From the NCBI GenBank assembly GCA_016987375.1, contig PJRA01000313.1, forward strand, positions 3,112,059 through 3,176,058: a stretch of 64,000 nucleotides of DNA, written 5' to 3'. Source of the stretch: Brachionus koreanus. Taxonomy: Eukaryota; Rotifera; Eurotatoria; Ploima; Brachionidae. Of the stretch, positions 23,850 through 36,400 are shown one piece after another. Each line of letters begins with the position of its first letter. Position 1 is the stretch's first letter. The notes beneath the pieces were generated by a model. The model searched no databases. It was given only the letters and a program-made list of their open reading frames with translations, and had not been told where the DNA came from. The position numbers and the translations under genes were made by a program.

Positions 23850-26600
23850 TAAGTTTAAAGTTTCGGTTTCAGATTCGCACCTTATTCTTTGCTAATTTAT
23901 TTTTAACTCTTAAAATAGTCCATCTATTTGTAATACATATTATATTCTTTAAAATGAAACGAATGCAAACTACTGTTAGCATATCCTTAATATTGTCGTA
24001 ATAAATTTGAAATTATTAACTGGTTTTAGTAATTTTAATTTAAATAAAATAAAAAATTAAAATATAAAATAAGGAATAAATAAAAGTAATTAGTTACTTG
24101 CTCTCTTGTTGAGAAAATACGAACTTAAATTTTAAAATATAATTTAATTTTTTTATTGAGGAACATAAATAAAATTACAAAATTCTACTAATCTAATCCT
24201 TTTTTTTCTAGAATTGATGAATTTTTTATTGAACTACCTTAGTCTCTCCAATTTTTTGAATAGGAGAGTTGGAATTACTTCAGTTTTGCTTACCTTAAAA
24301 TTGAGTAAAATTAGTAACCCTTACTATTTAGAAAATTTAATAGTAGAATAAATCAAATTAAAGTTTAAACTAAAGCTTTTTCTATATAATTATTTTTTTA
24401 AATTATTTATTGTGCTTTTTTCAACCTTTAATTAAAAAATACTGCGATAAAAAATAATTATTTTAAGACATTAATTTATTGGATTGAAAATAAAAAGATT
24501 AGCCTAGGTTCGTTATTTATATTTTTTATTTATCTAAAAAATTTAAAAGGTAAAACTTAAGAATTTCAATAAGTTTAAAATAATTATTAAAAAAAAGACT
24601 TAAGAGTAATTTAAAACCTTTAATTTTTTGAATAAATTAAAAAAAAGATATTTGAGTTAAATATTTCAAATTTTAATATAAAATTTTTAAAAATCACATT
24701 TTTTTCATTTTAAGATCGGCAATTCAAATGCTATCGACTTCAGCTATACTTGATTCTTAATGAATTCTTCAATTTCTAAATCACAAATAAAGCTTTAAGT
24801 CTTGAATAGAAATTAAATAAAAATTCAAATTACTAAAATTAAAATTTTTAAAATTATTATTTTTCATCAGCTACACTTGATTCTTATTATTTTTAAGGCG
24901 CTCCAAATCATAAAAACCAGTTCTCCATGAGTAACTGGTGTAGAATAATAAATGGCACAAAATTAATTTATCATAAAAAATTTTTTATTTAACTACGGTT
25001 TTTATATTTTTTTTTAATCATGAGTGAACCCTCCGATTTTGTAAAAATAATATCACATAAGTTATCTAATTCTATGACGACGTATGATATCCAGCCTAGA
25101 GCGAACACCTTTGTCATGTTCTTGTACAACCTTTGAATCAAATCGCTCAGGCAAGCGCGAATTTAGAATTTTGTTTTCGAGTTAAGTTTTTTTGCCTTCC
25201 AATTACCCTTATAAATTTTAGCTTTTAAATTTCACTAAAAATCTCCAATTTGTGGTGCTTTTGGTACGTTTGTTCTTTAGCAACATATCTTATATTTTTA
25301 TCTAACATTTAATTCGGTACGATATTGGCATAACAAGATGATGCTAAGTTCGGCCAAAAAACATAATTATCATCTTGATAATATTCTTTAATCTTTGGTC
25401 TAAGTCGTTTCTTAATACACTCTCAAAAATATCATTTTTTTACACCTGTTATTTGAATTTCATCGAAAATTCAATTTTTAGGCTTTTTTTTTAATATTTA
25501 TGAAATCATTCAAGAATTTTTGAATTTTAATGAAAAAAAAATTTTTAAAAAAATATATTGTTTTTATTAACATGTAAAATTTTATTTTTCCAAGATTATT
25601 GCTAAAGCTCAGTTAGATATTTTTATTAGATAAATCAGAGACTATTTTGAAAAAATGAGGTAAGCTTTTTACAGGATCTTTATCCTAAGGTCTGAAATTT
25701 TGCACTTTTTAAAACAACTAAAATACGAAAATTTGTAAAATAGCCTTTTTGCAAAGAAAAAATAAATTATTTATTTTAATGTTTTGAAATTTTGAAATTA
25801 TTTGAATTTTTTTAATTATAATACTGGATAGCAACTTAATGTTTATTTACGAATTTCGTCGTAAACTCTAAAAGTGAGATTTAAGTAAGATATTCAATTA
25901 TAATCACTTCCCAAACATATCTGAAAAAGCGAGAGCAAAGATCTACAACCGCAGCATTGTAAAAAAATGAGAGAAATGAGCTTTAAGAGATGAATTTGGA
26001 AAACAATAATTCAATAGATTAACCAGGAAAACCATCTTAGAAAAAATTCATAAAGCGAAAATCAAAACAAAATGTCTAATACGTAACAGTATGTTCGAGA
26101 CAAAAAAGGAACCAAAACATCCAAGGGAAGATGTCAAACAACCCAAAATACCATTACATTTAAAATTCTCTATTTTTAATTAATTTTTTTTCTTTATTCA
26201 TTTAGTCATTTAATTCAATTTGAAAAAAAATTGGTGTGTGTCATCAACTGTTCCATTTGAATTTATTCAATAAAACATATGTGAACTTAATTTAATTTTA
26301 TCAAAAAAAAATTTTTGCCTAAAATTTTTTAATTAAGGTTTATCATTTGGAACACCTTTTAGTATTTTTATTAAAAATTTTGTTTTCTTTTGTTTGTTTA
26401 AAATTAGAATTTGAATTTATGTTCTTTGATCTTAAGAAAATTTAAATATTTTTTAAAGTTACTTAAACTTTTTTACAACGTTAAATTTTGTTTAAGAAAA
26501 AAAATATCCAATCAAATACGAACATTTGTCAAAAACAAAAATATTCACATATTTTCAAAATAATATTGAAAGGCCTAATACATGCAAAATAAAATTTATC
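23850..26600. other. Gene-poor intergenic region with a dead transposase
   Basis: AT-rich. Apart from the mariner-like remnant listed separately, no gene, tRNA or conserved motif was seen. A short duplicated phrase ('ttgattctta' preceded by 'agcta.ac') occurs near 24740 and 24885. 25915-26150 is slightly richer in GC and could be more transposon debris. Confidence 0.5.
25080..25430 (-). pseudogene. Tc1/mariner-like transposase C-terminal remnant
   Basis: On the minus strand the frames give KIKEYYQDDNYVFWPNLASS, then DKNIRYVAKEQ, then PKAPQIGDF and NLKAKIYKGNWKAKKL. This is the order of the catalytic C-terminal half of mariner-type transposases (FWPDLAS..., then P.APQ.RPIEDFW..LK...Y..GW.AK). 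Both catalytic acids seen in such enzymes are altered (D to N in FWPN, E to G in IGDF), and the frame has stops. It is a dead copy. Confidence 0.7.
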
Positions 26601-26634
26601 TTAGAGTAAATCAAATATGCACCCTCATTATAAG

Positions 26635-26749
26635 CCATTCAAATTTAAACCACGTATGCGCAAGCAAATTTGTTAACCGATCAAATTTTAGCGAGTGTAC
26701 TAGAGATTTCGCCCAATTCTAAAATTACGATGAATGAAGACTATAAATA
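26635..26749 (+). promoter_or_regulatory. BiP promoter: ERSE-like site, CCAAT box and TATA box
   Basis: Upstream of the BiP start are a near-ERSE arrangement (CCATT at 26635-26639, ten-base spacer, CCACG at 26650-26654; the animal consensus is CCAAT-N9-CCACG), a CCAAT at 26713-26717 and TATAAATA at 26742-26749, about 72 bases before the ATG. The combination fits an unfolded-protein-response promoter read by ATF6/XBP1 with NF-Y. The ERSE is imperfect in one base and in spacing. Confidence 0.5.
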
Positions 26750-26820
26750 AAGAACTTTTAGTTTATTAGTTTATTAAAATATAAATTCTAGGTATAAAAA
26801 TAAGAATTATATCTATTGAA

Positions 26821-28797
26821 ATGTTTAAAACAATTAGGTTTCGATATTTGGTCATTGTAGCCACACTCTTTTTAATTGGCTCAAGTGCCGAAGAGGGAAA
26901 ATCAGGAAAAGAGAGTTATGGATCTGTTATTGGTATTGATTTAGGAACAACCTATTCATGTGTTGGGGTAGTAAAAAATGGTCGAGTTGAAATAATTGCC
27001 AACGATCAAGGTAACCGCATTACGCCATCATATGTCGCGTTTACAAGCGATGGTGAAAGATTGATTGGTGACGCAGCTAAAAATCAACTTACATCAAATC
27101 CTGAGAATACAGTTTTTGATGCAAAGCGTTTAATTGGTCGTGAGTTTAGTGACTCGTCGGTACAAAATGATATGAAATACTGGCCATTTAAAGTTGTAGA
27201 AAAAAACAAAAAACCCTATGTAAAAGTAAATGCTGGTGGACAAGATAAAAAGTTTGCTGCTGAGGAGATTTCGGCCATGGTTTTGGGCAAAATGAAAGAA
27301 ATTGCTGAATCATACCTTGGAAAAAATGTAACTCATGCTGTTGTCACTGTTCCAGCTTATTTTAATGATGCTCAGCGTCAAGCTACTAAAGATGCTGGCA
27401 TAATAGCAGGTCTAACTGTTTTGAGAATAATAAACGAGCCTACTGCCGCTGCGATTGCCTATGGCTTAGACAAAAAAGAAGGTGAAAAGAACATTTTGGT
27501 GTTTGATTTGGGTGGTGGTACCTTTGATGTTTCTTTGTTAACAATTGACAATGGTGTTTTTGAAGTAATTGCTACTAATGGTGATACTCATTTGGGTGGT
27601 GAAGATTTTGATAACCGAGTCATGGAACATTTTATTAAATTATTCAAGAAGAAATCTGGAAAAGATATTAGAAAAGATCATAGAGCTGTACAAAAATTGC
27701 GTAGAGAAGTAGAAAAAGCCAAACGAACTTTGTCCTCACAATTTGATACAAGAATTGAGATTGAATCGTTTTATGATGGCGAAGACTTTTCTGAAACATT
27801 TACCAGAGCTCGTTTTGAAGAGTTGAACATTGATTTATTTCGCAACACACTTAAGCCTGTACAAAAAGTATTAGAAGATGCTGGCCTAAAAAAAACTGAT
27901 ATTGATGAAATAGTTCTTGTTGGTGGTTCAACTAGAATTCCAAAAATTCAACAATTAGTTAAAGAATATTTTGATGGAAAAGAGCCTAGCAGGGGTATCA
28001 ACCCAGATGAAGCTGTGGCTTATGGAGCTGCTGTTCAAGGTGGTGTGTTATCAGGCGAAGATGTAGGAGGTGAAGTAGTTTTACTCGATGTTAATCCATT
28101 GACTATGGGTATTGAGACTGTAGGAGGTGTCATGACAAAATTAATTCCTCGAAACACAGTCATTCCAACTAAAAAATCCCAAGTTTTTTCAACAGCTTCT
28201 GACAATCAACCAACAGTAACCATTGCGGTGTATGAAGGTGAACGTCCAATGACTAAGGATAATCATTTGTTGGGAAAATTTGATCTCACTGGAATACCAC
28301 CAGCCCCGAGGGGAGTCCCACAAATCGAGGTCACCTTTGAAATAGATGCAAACGGCATCTTAAAAGTTAGCGCTGAAGATAAAGGAACTGGAAACAAAAA
28401 CAACATTGTTATCAATAATAACCAAAATAGATTGTCACCAGAAGAGATTGAGAGAATGATTAAAGATGCTGAAAAATTTGCCGATGAAGATAAAAAAGTG
28501 AAAGAAAAAGTAGAGGCTAAAAACGAATTAGAGTCTTATGTTTACTCATTGAAAAATCAATTGAATGACAAAGAAAAGCTTGGAAATAAATTGTCAGAAG
28601 ACGAAAAGGAAACAATTAATTCGGCTGTTGATGAGAAAATTAAATGGCTAGAATCAAATTCTGATGCTGAAGTTGACGATTTCAAAGAGCAAAAGAAAGC
28701 ATTAGAAGAAATTGTTAATCCAATAATGACAAAATTATATCAACAAAATTCTGAAAATGCCGGCTCATCTGATTCTCAAACTAATGATGAACTCTAA
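26821..28797 (+). CDS. HSPA5: ER chaperone BiP/GRP78 (Hsp70 family)
   Basis: ATP-driven Hsp70 of the ER lumen that folds secretory proteins and controls the unfolded protein response. It is a single uninterrupted frame of 658 residues. A signal peptide (about 1-22) is followed by the nucleotide-binding domain with [13 protein letters not shown] (about 38-50), [48 protein letters not shown] and [13 protein letters not shown]. The substrate-binding domain has [16 protein letters not shown] and [12 protein letters not shown], then the helical lid. The C-terminus is NDEL, an ER-retention variant of KDEL/HDEL. The lack of introns contrasts with the neighbours and is common for heat-shock genes. 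The promoter is at 26635-26749. Confidence 0.98.
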   Translation: MFKTIRFRYLVIVATLFLIGSSAEEGKSGKESYGSVIGIDLGTTYSCVGVVKNGRVEIIANDQGNRITPSYVAFTSDGERLIGDAAKNQLTSNPENTVFDAKRLIGREFSDSSVQNDMKYWPFKVVEKNKKPYVKVNAGGQDKKFAAEEISAMVLGKMKEIAESYLGKNVTHAVVTVPAYFNDAQRQATKDAGIIAGLTVLRIINEPTAAAIAYGLDKKEGEKNILVFDLGGGTFDVSLLTIDNGVFEVIATNGDTHLGGEDFDNRVMEHFIKLFKKKSGKDIRKDHRAVQKLRREVEKAKRTLSSQFDTRIEIESFYDGEDFSETFTRARFEELNIDLFRNTLKPVQKVLEDAGLKKTDIDEIVLVGGSTRIPKIQQLVKEYFDGKEPSRGINPDEAVAYGAAVQGGVLSGEDVGGEVVLLDVNPLTMGIETVGGVMTKLIPRNTVIPTKKSQVFSTASDNQPTVTIAVYEGERPMTKDNHLLGKFDLTGIPPAPRGVPQIEVTFEIDANGILKVSAEDKGTGNKNNIVINNNQNRLSPEEIERMIKDAEKFADEDKKVKEKVEAKNELESYVYSLKNQLNDKEKLGNKLSEDEKETINSAVDEKIKWLESNSDAEVDDFKEQKKALEEIVNPIMTKLYQQNSENAGSSDSQTNDEL

Positions 28798-28876
28798 TTT
28801 GATTGTGAATATTCAGTTATTTTGTTTTTTTCTTTGTTTATTTTTTGATTCTTCTAAAATGTAAATTAATCTTTAA

Positions 28877-28882
28877 AATAAA
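28877..28882 (+). terminator. Candidate poly(A) signal of BiP
   Basis: AATAAA 80 bases after the stop codon, in a T-rich flank. Based on position only. Confidence 0.45.
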
Positions 28883-29320
28883 TCTAATCAAAATTTAATC
28901 TTGATTTTTAAATCTTGTGAATGATATATTTTGGTTCTAAAATTGTTCTACCAAGCGTCAAAAATAAGCTTGATATTAAACGAAAAAGAATTTTTCAATC
29001 TGGAAAATATTTTGAGAACAAGGTTCTGGAATTTTGGAAGCAATGAAAAAATTTTTCTTAATTTAAATTTTAGAATTAAGTTCTTAATATCAATCAAAGC
29101 AAATGCTAAAAGCTTTATCTATTCTTATTTTCTAATTTGTATTTTATTAACAGTTTTTATGATTATTGTTAAGATTAATGATCCATGTTTCCAAAATACT
29201 TTCAGACTAAAAAATAATACAAAGAAAAATTTTTATTCTTTAAAAAAAAAGAGTAAACAAATTAACCAAAAGTTCTTGTTTGTCCAAGTTATCTCTTGGA
29301 GTTCGTATACATTTTTTTTA

Positions 29321-30060
29321 TTATGCTATCGTTGTAGATCTTGTTCTTGCATTTTTTATTTTAAACCTGAATAAAGAATTAGAGCGGTCGACATTTTTAT
29401 ACTTCTCTGATAAAGAGTAAAGGATCGTTTGCATCTTGGATGTAAAAAATCTCTTATCTCTAATAAAGCTTAGCCAGCATTCTTTTCTTGACGCTTTTAT
29501 TTCGTAGTAGGCTGACATCGAAACGGGACTGTAATAATCGAGGTGACTAATAAATAGACTTTTGAAGACAGTCAGTAGAATATCAGATTTTAAGCCAAGT
29601 TATTTGAGTTGTTTAATGAGAAAAGGAAGATTACTTTTGGCTCTACCAATTAAATAGCCTATGTCATGGGCATATTTTTCAATTTCTGTCCTCGATGGTA
29701 GATAATTGTTGAGGTTGGTTGGAAAAGTGTATTAGCAGAGTTGGACCTAAAACGCTCCCTTGAATAGCAACGGTATCAAAATTTTTTCCATTGTGTTTCA
29801 AGTTCATTTATTCTAACTCTCTGCTTGCTGTTAGTTAAATAGGTGGGATGAAGTGACCCAGTTTGGTATTAGCCTTTCGAGCTTTGTTAAAAGTATTTCG
29901 TGGTCAAATAAATCAAAAGCTTTAGTGAAGTCAAAAAAAATAGCTAGAATAGATTCTTTACTGTCAATCGACATACTCTAGTCATCAATTACTTTAATTA
30001 TGTAGTGCTTGTTAGTCTGCCAGATGTTCTGTGTTAATTAACCATTCTTTTTAAGACCGA
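29321..30060 (-). pseudogene. Non-LTR retrotransposon (LINE) reverse transcriptase remnant
   Basis: Minus-strand frames give SIDSKESILAIFFDFTKAFD (RT motif A), LFDHEILLTKLERL, SKQRVRINE, QGSVLGPTLL (the PQGSVLGP block), AHDIGYLIGRAKSNLPFLIK, then SLFISHLDYY and a C-terminal tail. This is the order of a Jockey/CR1-type RT. The stretch with the catalytic FADD motif is missing between the SVLGP block and the thumb, and there are several frameshifts and stops, so the copy is dead. No endonuclease domain remains. Confidence 0.8.
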
Positions 30061-30107
30061 AAGAATAAAAAAAATTGAATAAAAATAGGTATGATTCTAA
30101 AATAATC

Positions 30108-30294
30108 ACGCTATTAAAATCATCAATTTAGATTTTGTGATTCCAAGGATTAGCATTCCAAAAGAGTATATTAGTTGACTAAATATATAAACTTTTCTCG
30201 TGTCTTGAAAATTAAGAATTAATTTTAATTTTGTATTTTGGTAAATTTGCTTTACTAAATTTGAATATTAAATTTTCTAAATTAAAAGAATATA
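30108..30294. repeat. Duplicate of part of the SLC45 gene (intron plus exon ends)
   Basis: Nearly identical, in the same orientation, to 32007-32196 within the SLC45 gene. It covers the end of exon 2, the 52-bp intron and the start of exon 3. Only a few mismatches were noticed. It lies downstream of the gene's 3' end and has no flanking exons, so it is a partial copy. Confidence 0.85.
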
Positions 30295-31012
30295 ACTAAA
30301 TAAAAGCAAGAAAAATGGTAATATAAAGCGAATAAAAAATGGATCCCCAAAATTAATTGGAATTTTTAATAGATACTATTACAAAGATAATATTTTATTA
30401 AGAGTAAAATTGGTTTTCCAAATTTTAGTAATATTAGTAATTTTTAGTAATTTTAGTAAAAACTATTTTAGTAGTTAATGAACAATAATACCAAAGATAT
30501 TTAATAAATTATAAATTAAACTTGAAAAAATTTTGTTTAAAAATTTTAAATGGTATTATTTGAAATTCTGCATTTACTCAACTCATATTGAAGAAATCGA
30601 AAATAAAAGAGGGTTTTTAATATATAATTCAATGGAATTTTTAATTCAGAATCATATTCAAATGCTTAGAAAAATATTTTTAGCCACAAATAACTAATTT
30701 GCTCATTAATGCATTCATATAACTCTTGATTAAATTACCGTAAACTCGAAGATACAAACCCTAGGGTACAAATGGTAAATTCGGTTTTATTCCAGACATT
30801 AAACATGTTTATTGAATATTTTTCAAATAGTTTTAATGCCAATTAAAACTGAATTTTCGTTTTTTAATGATTCATTGAATGTGCCAAAAATACTATTTTT
30901 TTTTAAATAAAAAAATTTAAGATTTTTATTCAAAAAATTACTCTTCGGATTTGATGCGTGAATTAAAATTGAATATTCAATGTTTACAGATAATGAAGAA
31001 ATGAAGCTATTT

Positions 31013-31161
31013 NNNNNNNNNNNNNNNNNNNNNNNNNNNNNNNNNNNNNNNNNNNNNNNNNNNNNNNNNNNNNNNNNNNNNNNNNNNNNNNNNNNNNNNN
31101 NNNNNNNNNNNNNNNNNNNNNNNNNNNNNNNNNNNNNNNNNNNNNNNNNNNNNNNNNNNNN
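31013..31161. other. Assembly gap (N)
   Basis: 149 unknown bases. Sequence to the right is SINE-like, so the gap may fall in a repeat. Confidence 0.99.
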
Positions 31162-31182
31162 TGAAAGGGGTTTAAACATGCG

Positions 31183-31289
31183 CCCCGTATTGCAGAGACA
31201 TTTTGAAGATTTTTCCACCCTCAGTGGGTTTTGAAGCCTCCACCCTCTGCTTGCATGACTAACACATAAACCACTCGGCTATACGGGCT
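31183..31289 (-). mobile_element. tRNA-like SINE or tRNA pseudogene
   Basis: On the minus strand it starts GCCCGTATAGCCGAGTGGTT, which contains a perfect A box (TAGCCGAGTGG, 31271-31281) as in Ser/Leu-type tRNAs. A degenerate B-box-like GGCTTCAAAACCC follows. Near the far end, ATACGGGGC can pair with the 5' start. The spacing is too long and the arms too poor for a normal tRNA. It is GC-rich relative to its surroundings and adjoins a gap. Confidence 0.4.
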
Positions 31290-31656
31290 TATTTGGTTCC
31301 TACTTACTAACTAATTGTAGGAAAATACTTAAAATATTACTTTATTAAAACCAAATAAAATTTCAGTCGGATCTCAAACCAATAGAAATAAAAACGAAGA
31401 TCAATTAGTCGAGTTTCAGCTGTCTACACCAACAGTTTCAATATCATTAATTTTTTAAGAATTCTTTAATTTTTTTTAATTGAACTTTTAATTTTAATGC
31501 ACGCATCAAATCTTCTATATTTATTCAAGAAAATATCTTAAAATTTTTTTAGAGAAGTATAATTAAGAAAATAAAAATATTTTGGCTATTAAAAGAAATT
31601 CAAAATTAAAACTTTTATTTTCAAATTTAAAAAATTTATTTAAAATTAAATATAAC

Positions 31657-33441
31657 TTATTCTAAATAATGAATTTTTTGCGCTGAAAACATTGCACACA
31701 GAGAAAAAAAGGAAGAGGCAAAAATTACGACAGTTTTAGTTCCAATAAATTTGATTAAAAATCCTATAAAAACTGATAAAAAAAATTGTGCCACAAATAC
31801 CATTGAACTAACAATGGATATATCTGTTCCCAAGCCTCTGGTCTGGGATGTTTGATTAGACAACAACTCAAACTTAAAAAGCAAAATTAATGGCTATCTA
31901 ATTAAAATTTTTCTATTAAAATATACGCTTTCTTTAGTATGGTATTTCGCAACCAAGATAAATGGTATAGTAAACAGACAAGAGTACATGATACCTGCAG
32001 TTAATGACGCTATTCCAATCATCAATTTAGATTTTGTGATTCCAAGGATTAGCATTCCAAAAGAGTATATTAGTTGACTAAATATATAAACTTTTCTCGT
32101 GTCTTGAAAATTAAGAATTAATTTTTATTTTGTATTTTGGTAAATTTGCTTTACTAAATTTGAATATTAAATTTTCTAAATAAAACGAATAGAATGAACA
32201 AGATAATGAGTATAGTCCCATGCAAAAGCTTCCTATACGTACTCCTTTATCATAAAGTTGATTTAATTCATCATTCTTTTCTTTATCTGATGGAACACCG
32301 CCTCAAAAAATAAAAAAATTAGTTTAAGTTAAGTTCTTTAAAATTAATTACCAAAAACTTCTTCTCCAACAAAGTCAGTAAAATACAGTGAATAGCACAA
32401 CAATGCCATCCAGCAGAATAAATGAGTTACACACAACCATTGTAAAGAATTTGGCATTTGAATTATTGATTTTAAATAAACTTTAACCATTTGAGTTTTA
32501 TTTTGTCGGTTATTTTTTTGAATAATAGGCATACGATCTAAACTTTGAATGTCATCATATGATATAGATGATTTTTCTTCTTCTTCTTCAAATATCTCAA
32601 TGCACTTTTCCATTTTAAAATTATTTTTTGGCTTCAAAGAATCTAATGGAATTTCTTTGAAACTTGTCAAACTTATAATTGCACAAATTACATATATTAT
32701 TGCTACCATTGTGAACAAAATTTGTTTGTGAGTGTAAGCGATATCGTTTATTGTCATGATTTTAGTTTGATTAATCCAACTATTATTTTCGAAAACTAAA
32801 TAATTTTTTTCATCTGTTTCAGGATTTAAAAAATCCCATGGAATTCCGCCTAAAACATAGCCTATGCATCCACCAGCTCCAGCCATTATCGTAAATGTGC
32901 TTAGGCCAATCGAGTGATCGTCTTCTTGACTTACATCTATTAGATACGCTCTAGCTGGACTTTGGCAAGCATCGCAGTCGAAATCAAGCAAAACTACTCC
33001 TATAATAGTCACTATGATAATATACGGGTTTATGCCAGAATCATTTGGAAACAAGTTTCCTATTATATGACCATAACCAGTTAAAATCAGGCCAATTAAG
33101 ATTCCTAAAGAATAGAGTACAATGAATGGCCTGCGTCTGCCAAGTCGTGAATGACAGTCGTCTGATAGTGAACCTAGAATTGGGCATGTTAAAAAGCCAA
33201 TGATAGGACTTAGTCCCCAAACCATTGTGGTATATTCGATGGGTATGCCTATTTTTTGAAGTATTGGCGACACAAATGCTGTTTCGGCTGCATAACAAAT
33301 TTCAATTCCAAATACAACTAGGCTTAGTAATACGAGTTCTAGCTTGGTCTTTCGACGACAAACATTGTTGAAGTCTTCTTGAGTTGGCTCAGACTCATCG
33401 ATTTTGTTTATTAAATGATGCAATTTAAAACTCATAGGCAT
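31657..33441 (-). CDS. SLC45-type (sucrose-transporter-like) MFS transporter
   Basis: Proton-coupled sugar transporter family. Exons on the minus strand: 33441-32352, 32301-32155, 32102-31927, 31872-31657; they join in frame to 542 residues. The protein is hydrophobic with about 12 helices and a long acidic cytoplasmic loop in the middle (EIFEEEEEKSS). Family hallmarks are GIEICYAAETAFVSPIL (about 45-61), WGLSPIIGFLTCPILGSLSD and the GRRRP motif at 101-105 in the loop after the second to third helices; LFCWMALLCYSLYFTDFVGEEV opens the second half. These match SLC45/SUT proteins (SLC45A1-A4 in animals). The exact paralog and substrate cannot be told from sequence. It is slightly short at the C-terminus for the family, ending AQKIHYLE. 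Confidence 0.88.
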
Positions 33442-36400
33442 TTTAGTTTTAATTCTCTTGAAAATAAGCTTTTTAATTGTTTTAGTAGAATAAAATTCTA
33501 AGCATTAAGACATTTCGATAAATATAGTATAAAAAAACTACTTAAGCATATTGTATCGTGCTTTTGTTAATTAAAGAAATTGAATTAAATATAATTTTCT
33601 TATTTTTTTTATTTATCAATAGTATTATTTAAATTATCTGAAAAATTTGCTACTAAATAATTTTTGTGAACGTGATAGTTTTTATTTGCTTGTATCAGAC
33701 CAGTTTATTTTCAATTATTATTTTTACTAAATTTAATTAAGCTTAGCTTTAAAAATTATTTCATGTGAACTTAAATTAAGACATAAAAACGACAGAAAAT
33801 TTTTTTTTTTAATTTTTTTTATTCAATATAAATTCGATTTATTTTGCTTTTTATCAAAGTAAATTTAAAAAATGAAAAAATTTATTTTAAAAATTTTTTT
33901 TTTAATTTACAAGATTAAATGAGAATTTAGAAATTTTATGTATTTTTCCGATGAATACAATTTAAGCCAAAATTAATGAGAGCCTTAAAATAGTAATATT
34001 TTTAATTACTCAATATATAATTTTAATAAAATATTTTGATTTTTAATTATTTTGATCAATCTATTATAAGGTCTGTATCTTCATGTTGAAATTTTCCATC
34101 TTAAAATTTATTTTTACTAAAATTTCAAAAATTCTAGTATTAATTATCGGCGAATTCTAACAGTAGAAGGTCCGGCTGATTATTTGAAAAATTTCAAAAT
34201 TTTGTTTTGAAAAATTTAAAAATATTATTTTATTAAATATTTTTTTTTGAAAATTAATAAAAAAGATTAAAAACAAAATGCTCTTGATTTTCGAAAGCTT
34301 TTTTATAAAATTTTATTTCTATCTAAAAATTTTTAACTGATTTACTAAATTTTCTTAATCTTAAGTTTAATTTTTCAAAACTTTGTATTCGATGAAGTTA
34401 CAAATTTTAATCAATCGGTTTTTCTTTGCCTCTTTTTTGACCATTTGAGATTTTTTTTAAAAATAATAAATACCCATATTTATTATCTATTTTATATTCA
34501 TTTTATTTTACATTTAATTTAAACTTTTCTTAAATTATTTTTAAAGAAAAATAAAATAATATGAAAATTAATATTGATCCATATCACAAAACAATTAAAT
34601 TTAGTATTCTAATTGATAATTTGACAATTAAATAAAACAAAATGATATATGCAACTCTTTGTTTATTAAATACTAAAAATTAAATGAAAGAATTCTAAAT
34701 GAATTTGGTACTGTTAGGTCTTAGTGGAAAAAAGGCCTATCAGCAACAGCACTAACTCATAAAAAGTGTCTTCTGGATGGTGTGCTTAAAGTTAGAAGGG
34801 TACAAGATTGATTTTAAAAAATTAGGCATTGTGAATTTTTTAGCAAAAAACAAAAACAAAAATAACTTTTTTTTTTAAGGGTCTAAATATCGTTGTGCAA
34901 AATTTATCAGTTGATACAAAATATATATCACTCAAATTTATTATTTGTTAAAAACTATGGTTATTAGAAAATTATTAAAATAAATTGCACAGTTTCTGCG
35001 TGATACAAACCTTATATCAATTGATAAATTTTGCACAACGATATTTAGACCCTTAGAAAAAAAGTTAGCTAAAATTTTTTTTGTTTTTGCTTCAAAATTA
35101 ACAAAGGCAAAAATAGAAGAGCACTAAAGAATCGAACTTATTCAACTAATATATAGCTCATATCTTTCTCATTCTGATTATCATATTTTTCGCTCAATGG
35201 CTCATTTTCTTAAAGCACGACATATATACGATTAAATTATAAAATCCCCTTTGATTCAATCTTGAACAGATCGAACTCTTAGTAGATTTAATTTAACAAT
35301 GTAACTACAAAATAAATTTTTATTTTATTATATTCTCTAATTGTGCACATATATTTGATAAATATTATAAACATATTGCAATCATTAAGGCAAAAATTAA
35401 GGCGATGCCATTCAGAACCGTCCTGGAAATAACTTTTCCTAAATTATTTATTGAATAAAAAAATAGTATTTACTTTACAGTTTTGTCATGATTCATGAAA
35501 ACTTGAGATTCAAATTGACTAGACTTAGAAATTTTCTAAATTTTTAAATTTAAAATATTAATAAAACAAAAATTCTTTTTGTTGCGCCTTTTTGATCTAA
35601 AATAAATGCTTTGCTTTCATTTTTTTTAAAGAATTACAAATAATTGATCAATTAAAATCATATTAATGTTTTAATTTTTGCCTTTTTTTTAAAAAGTTTT
35701 TTTGCGTTTCACATAATTTTCTGTGGCAAAAATAATTGAAAATTTTATTTGTAAACTAAAAATTAAAAATTAGCTCATTTCTTTTGAAAAATAGAATTAC
35801 TCTTGTTAATTTATTAGAGTTGGGAATTTAATTTATCAAAATAATTAATTTTAATTCATCTTGATTGATGATTTTATTCATAATTTTAAAAGTTCTATTT
35901 TATTTTTCAAATACTCATTTAATTTAAATGAAAATTCAAACTTGCTTTCATATGTAAATATGAGAAGTTGTTAAATTAATATTCGAAAAGATAAAGCTCA
36001 AGGATTATATTATTTAATCAAAGAAATCATAAAGCATCATATATAGAAAAATTTTTAGAGTTTCGCCTTTAAAATTAACTGAAGTTTAATTTAAATAAAA
36101 TAATAAGCCTTTTTTTAAATAAATAAAACACACCTGTAATTGTGTTAATTTTGTAAAATATTTAAAAACATTAAATTTTTGAGATGAGTTTTATTTGATA
36201 TGATTAGAAATTTCCATTCATTCTTTTTGAAATAATTGCGAGGAACGAAGTGACAAAGCTAATAACCAGACGTAAGAAACTAAGACTGAACAAATTTGAG
36301 CCTTTAATTAGCCGCGCGATTTTTATTGGCTTTAAAAGTACAGCGTTCTATTGCCTCTTAACTTTAAATTCAATCGATAAGGTTTATTCTAATTATCAAA

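Noticed and set aside
25915..26150. Possible transposase N-terminal (helix-turn-helix) remnant on the plus strand
   Set aside because: Basic short blocks such as RKTILEKIHKAKIKTK are suggestive, but orientation is opposite to the mariner remnant and no conserved pattern could be fixed.
28931..29374. Open frame of 147 codons after BiP
   Set aside because: Low-complexity, AT-driven translation with no motif, and it overlaps the 3' flank of BiP and the LINE remnant.
34706..34805. GC-richer stretch beside the second MITE
   Set aside because: Could be the tail of a retroelement, but no boxes, repeats or coding pattern could be shown.
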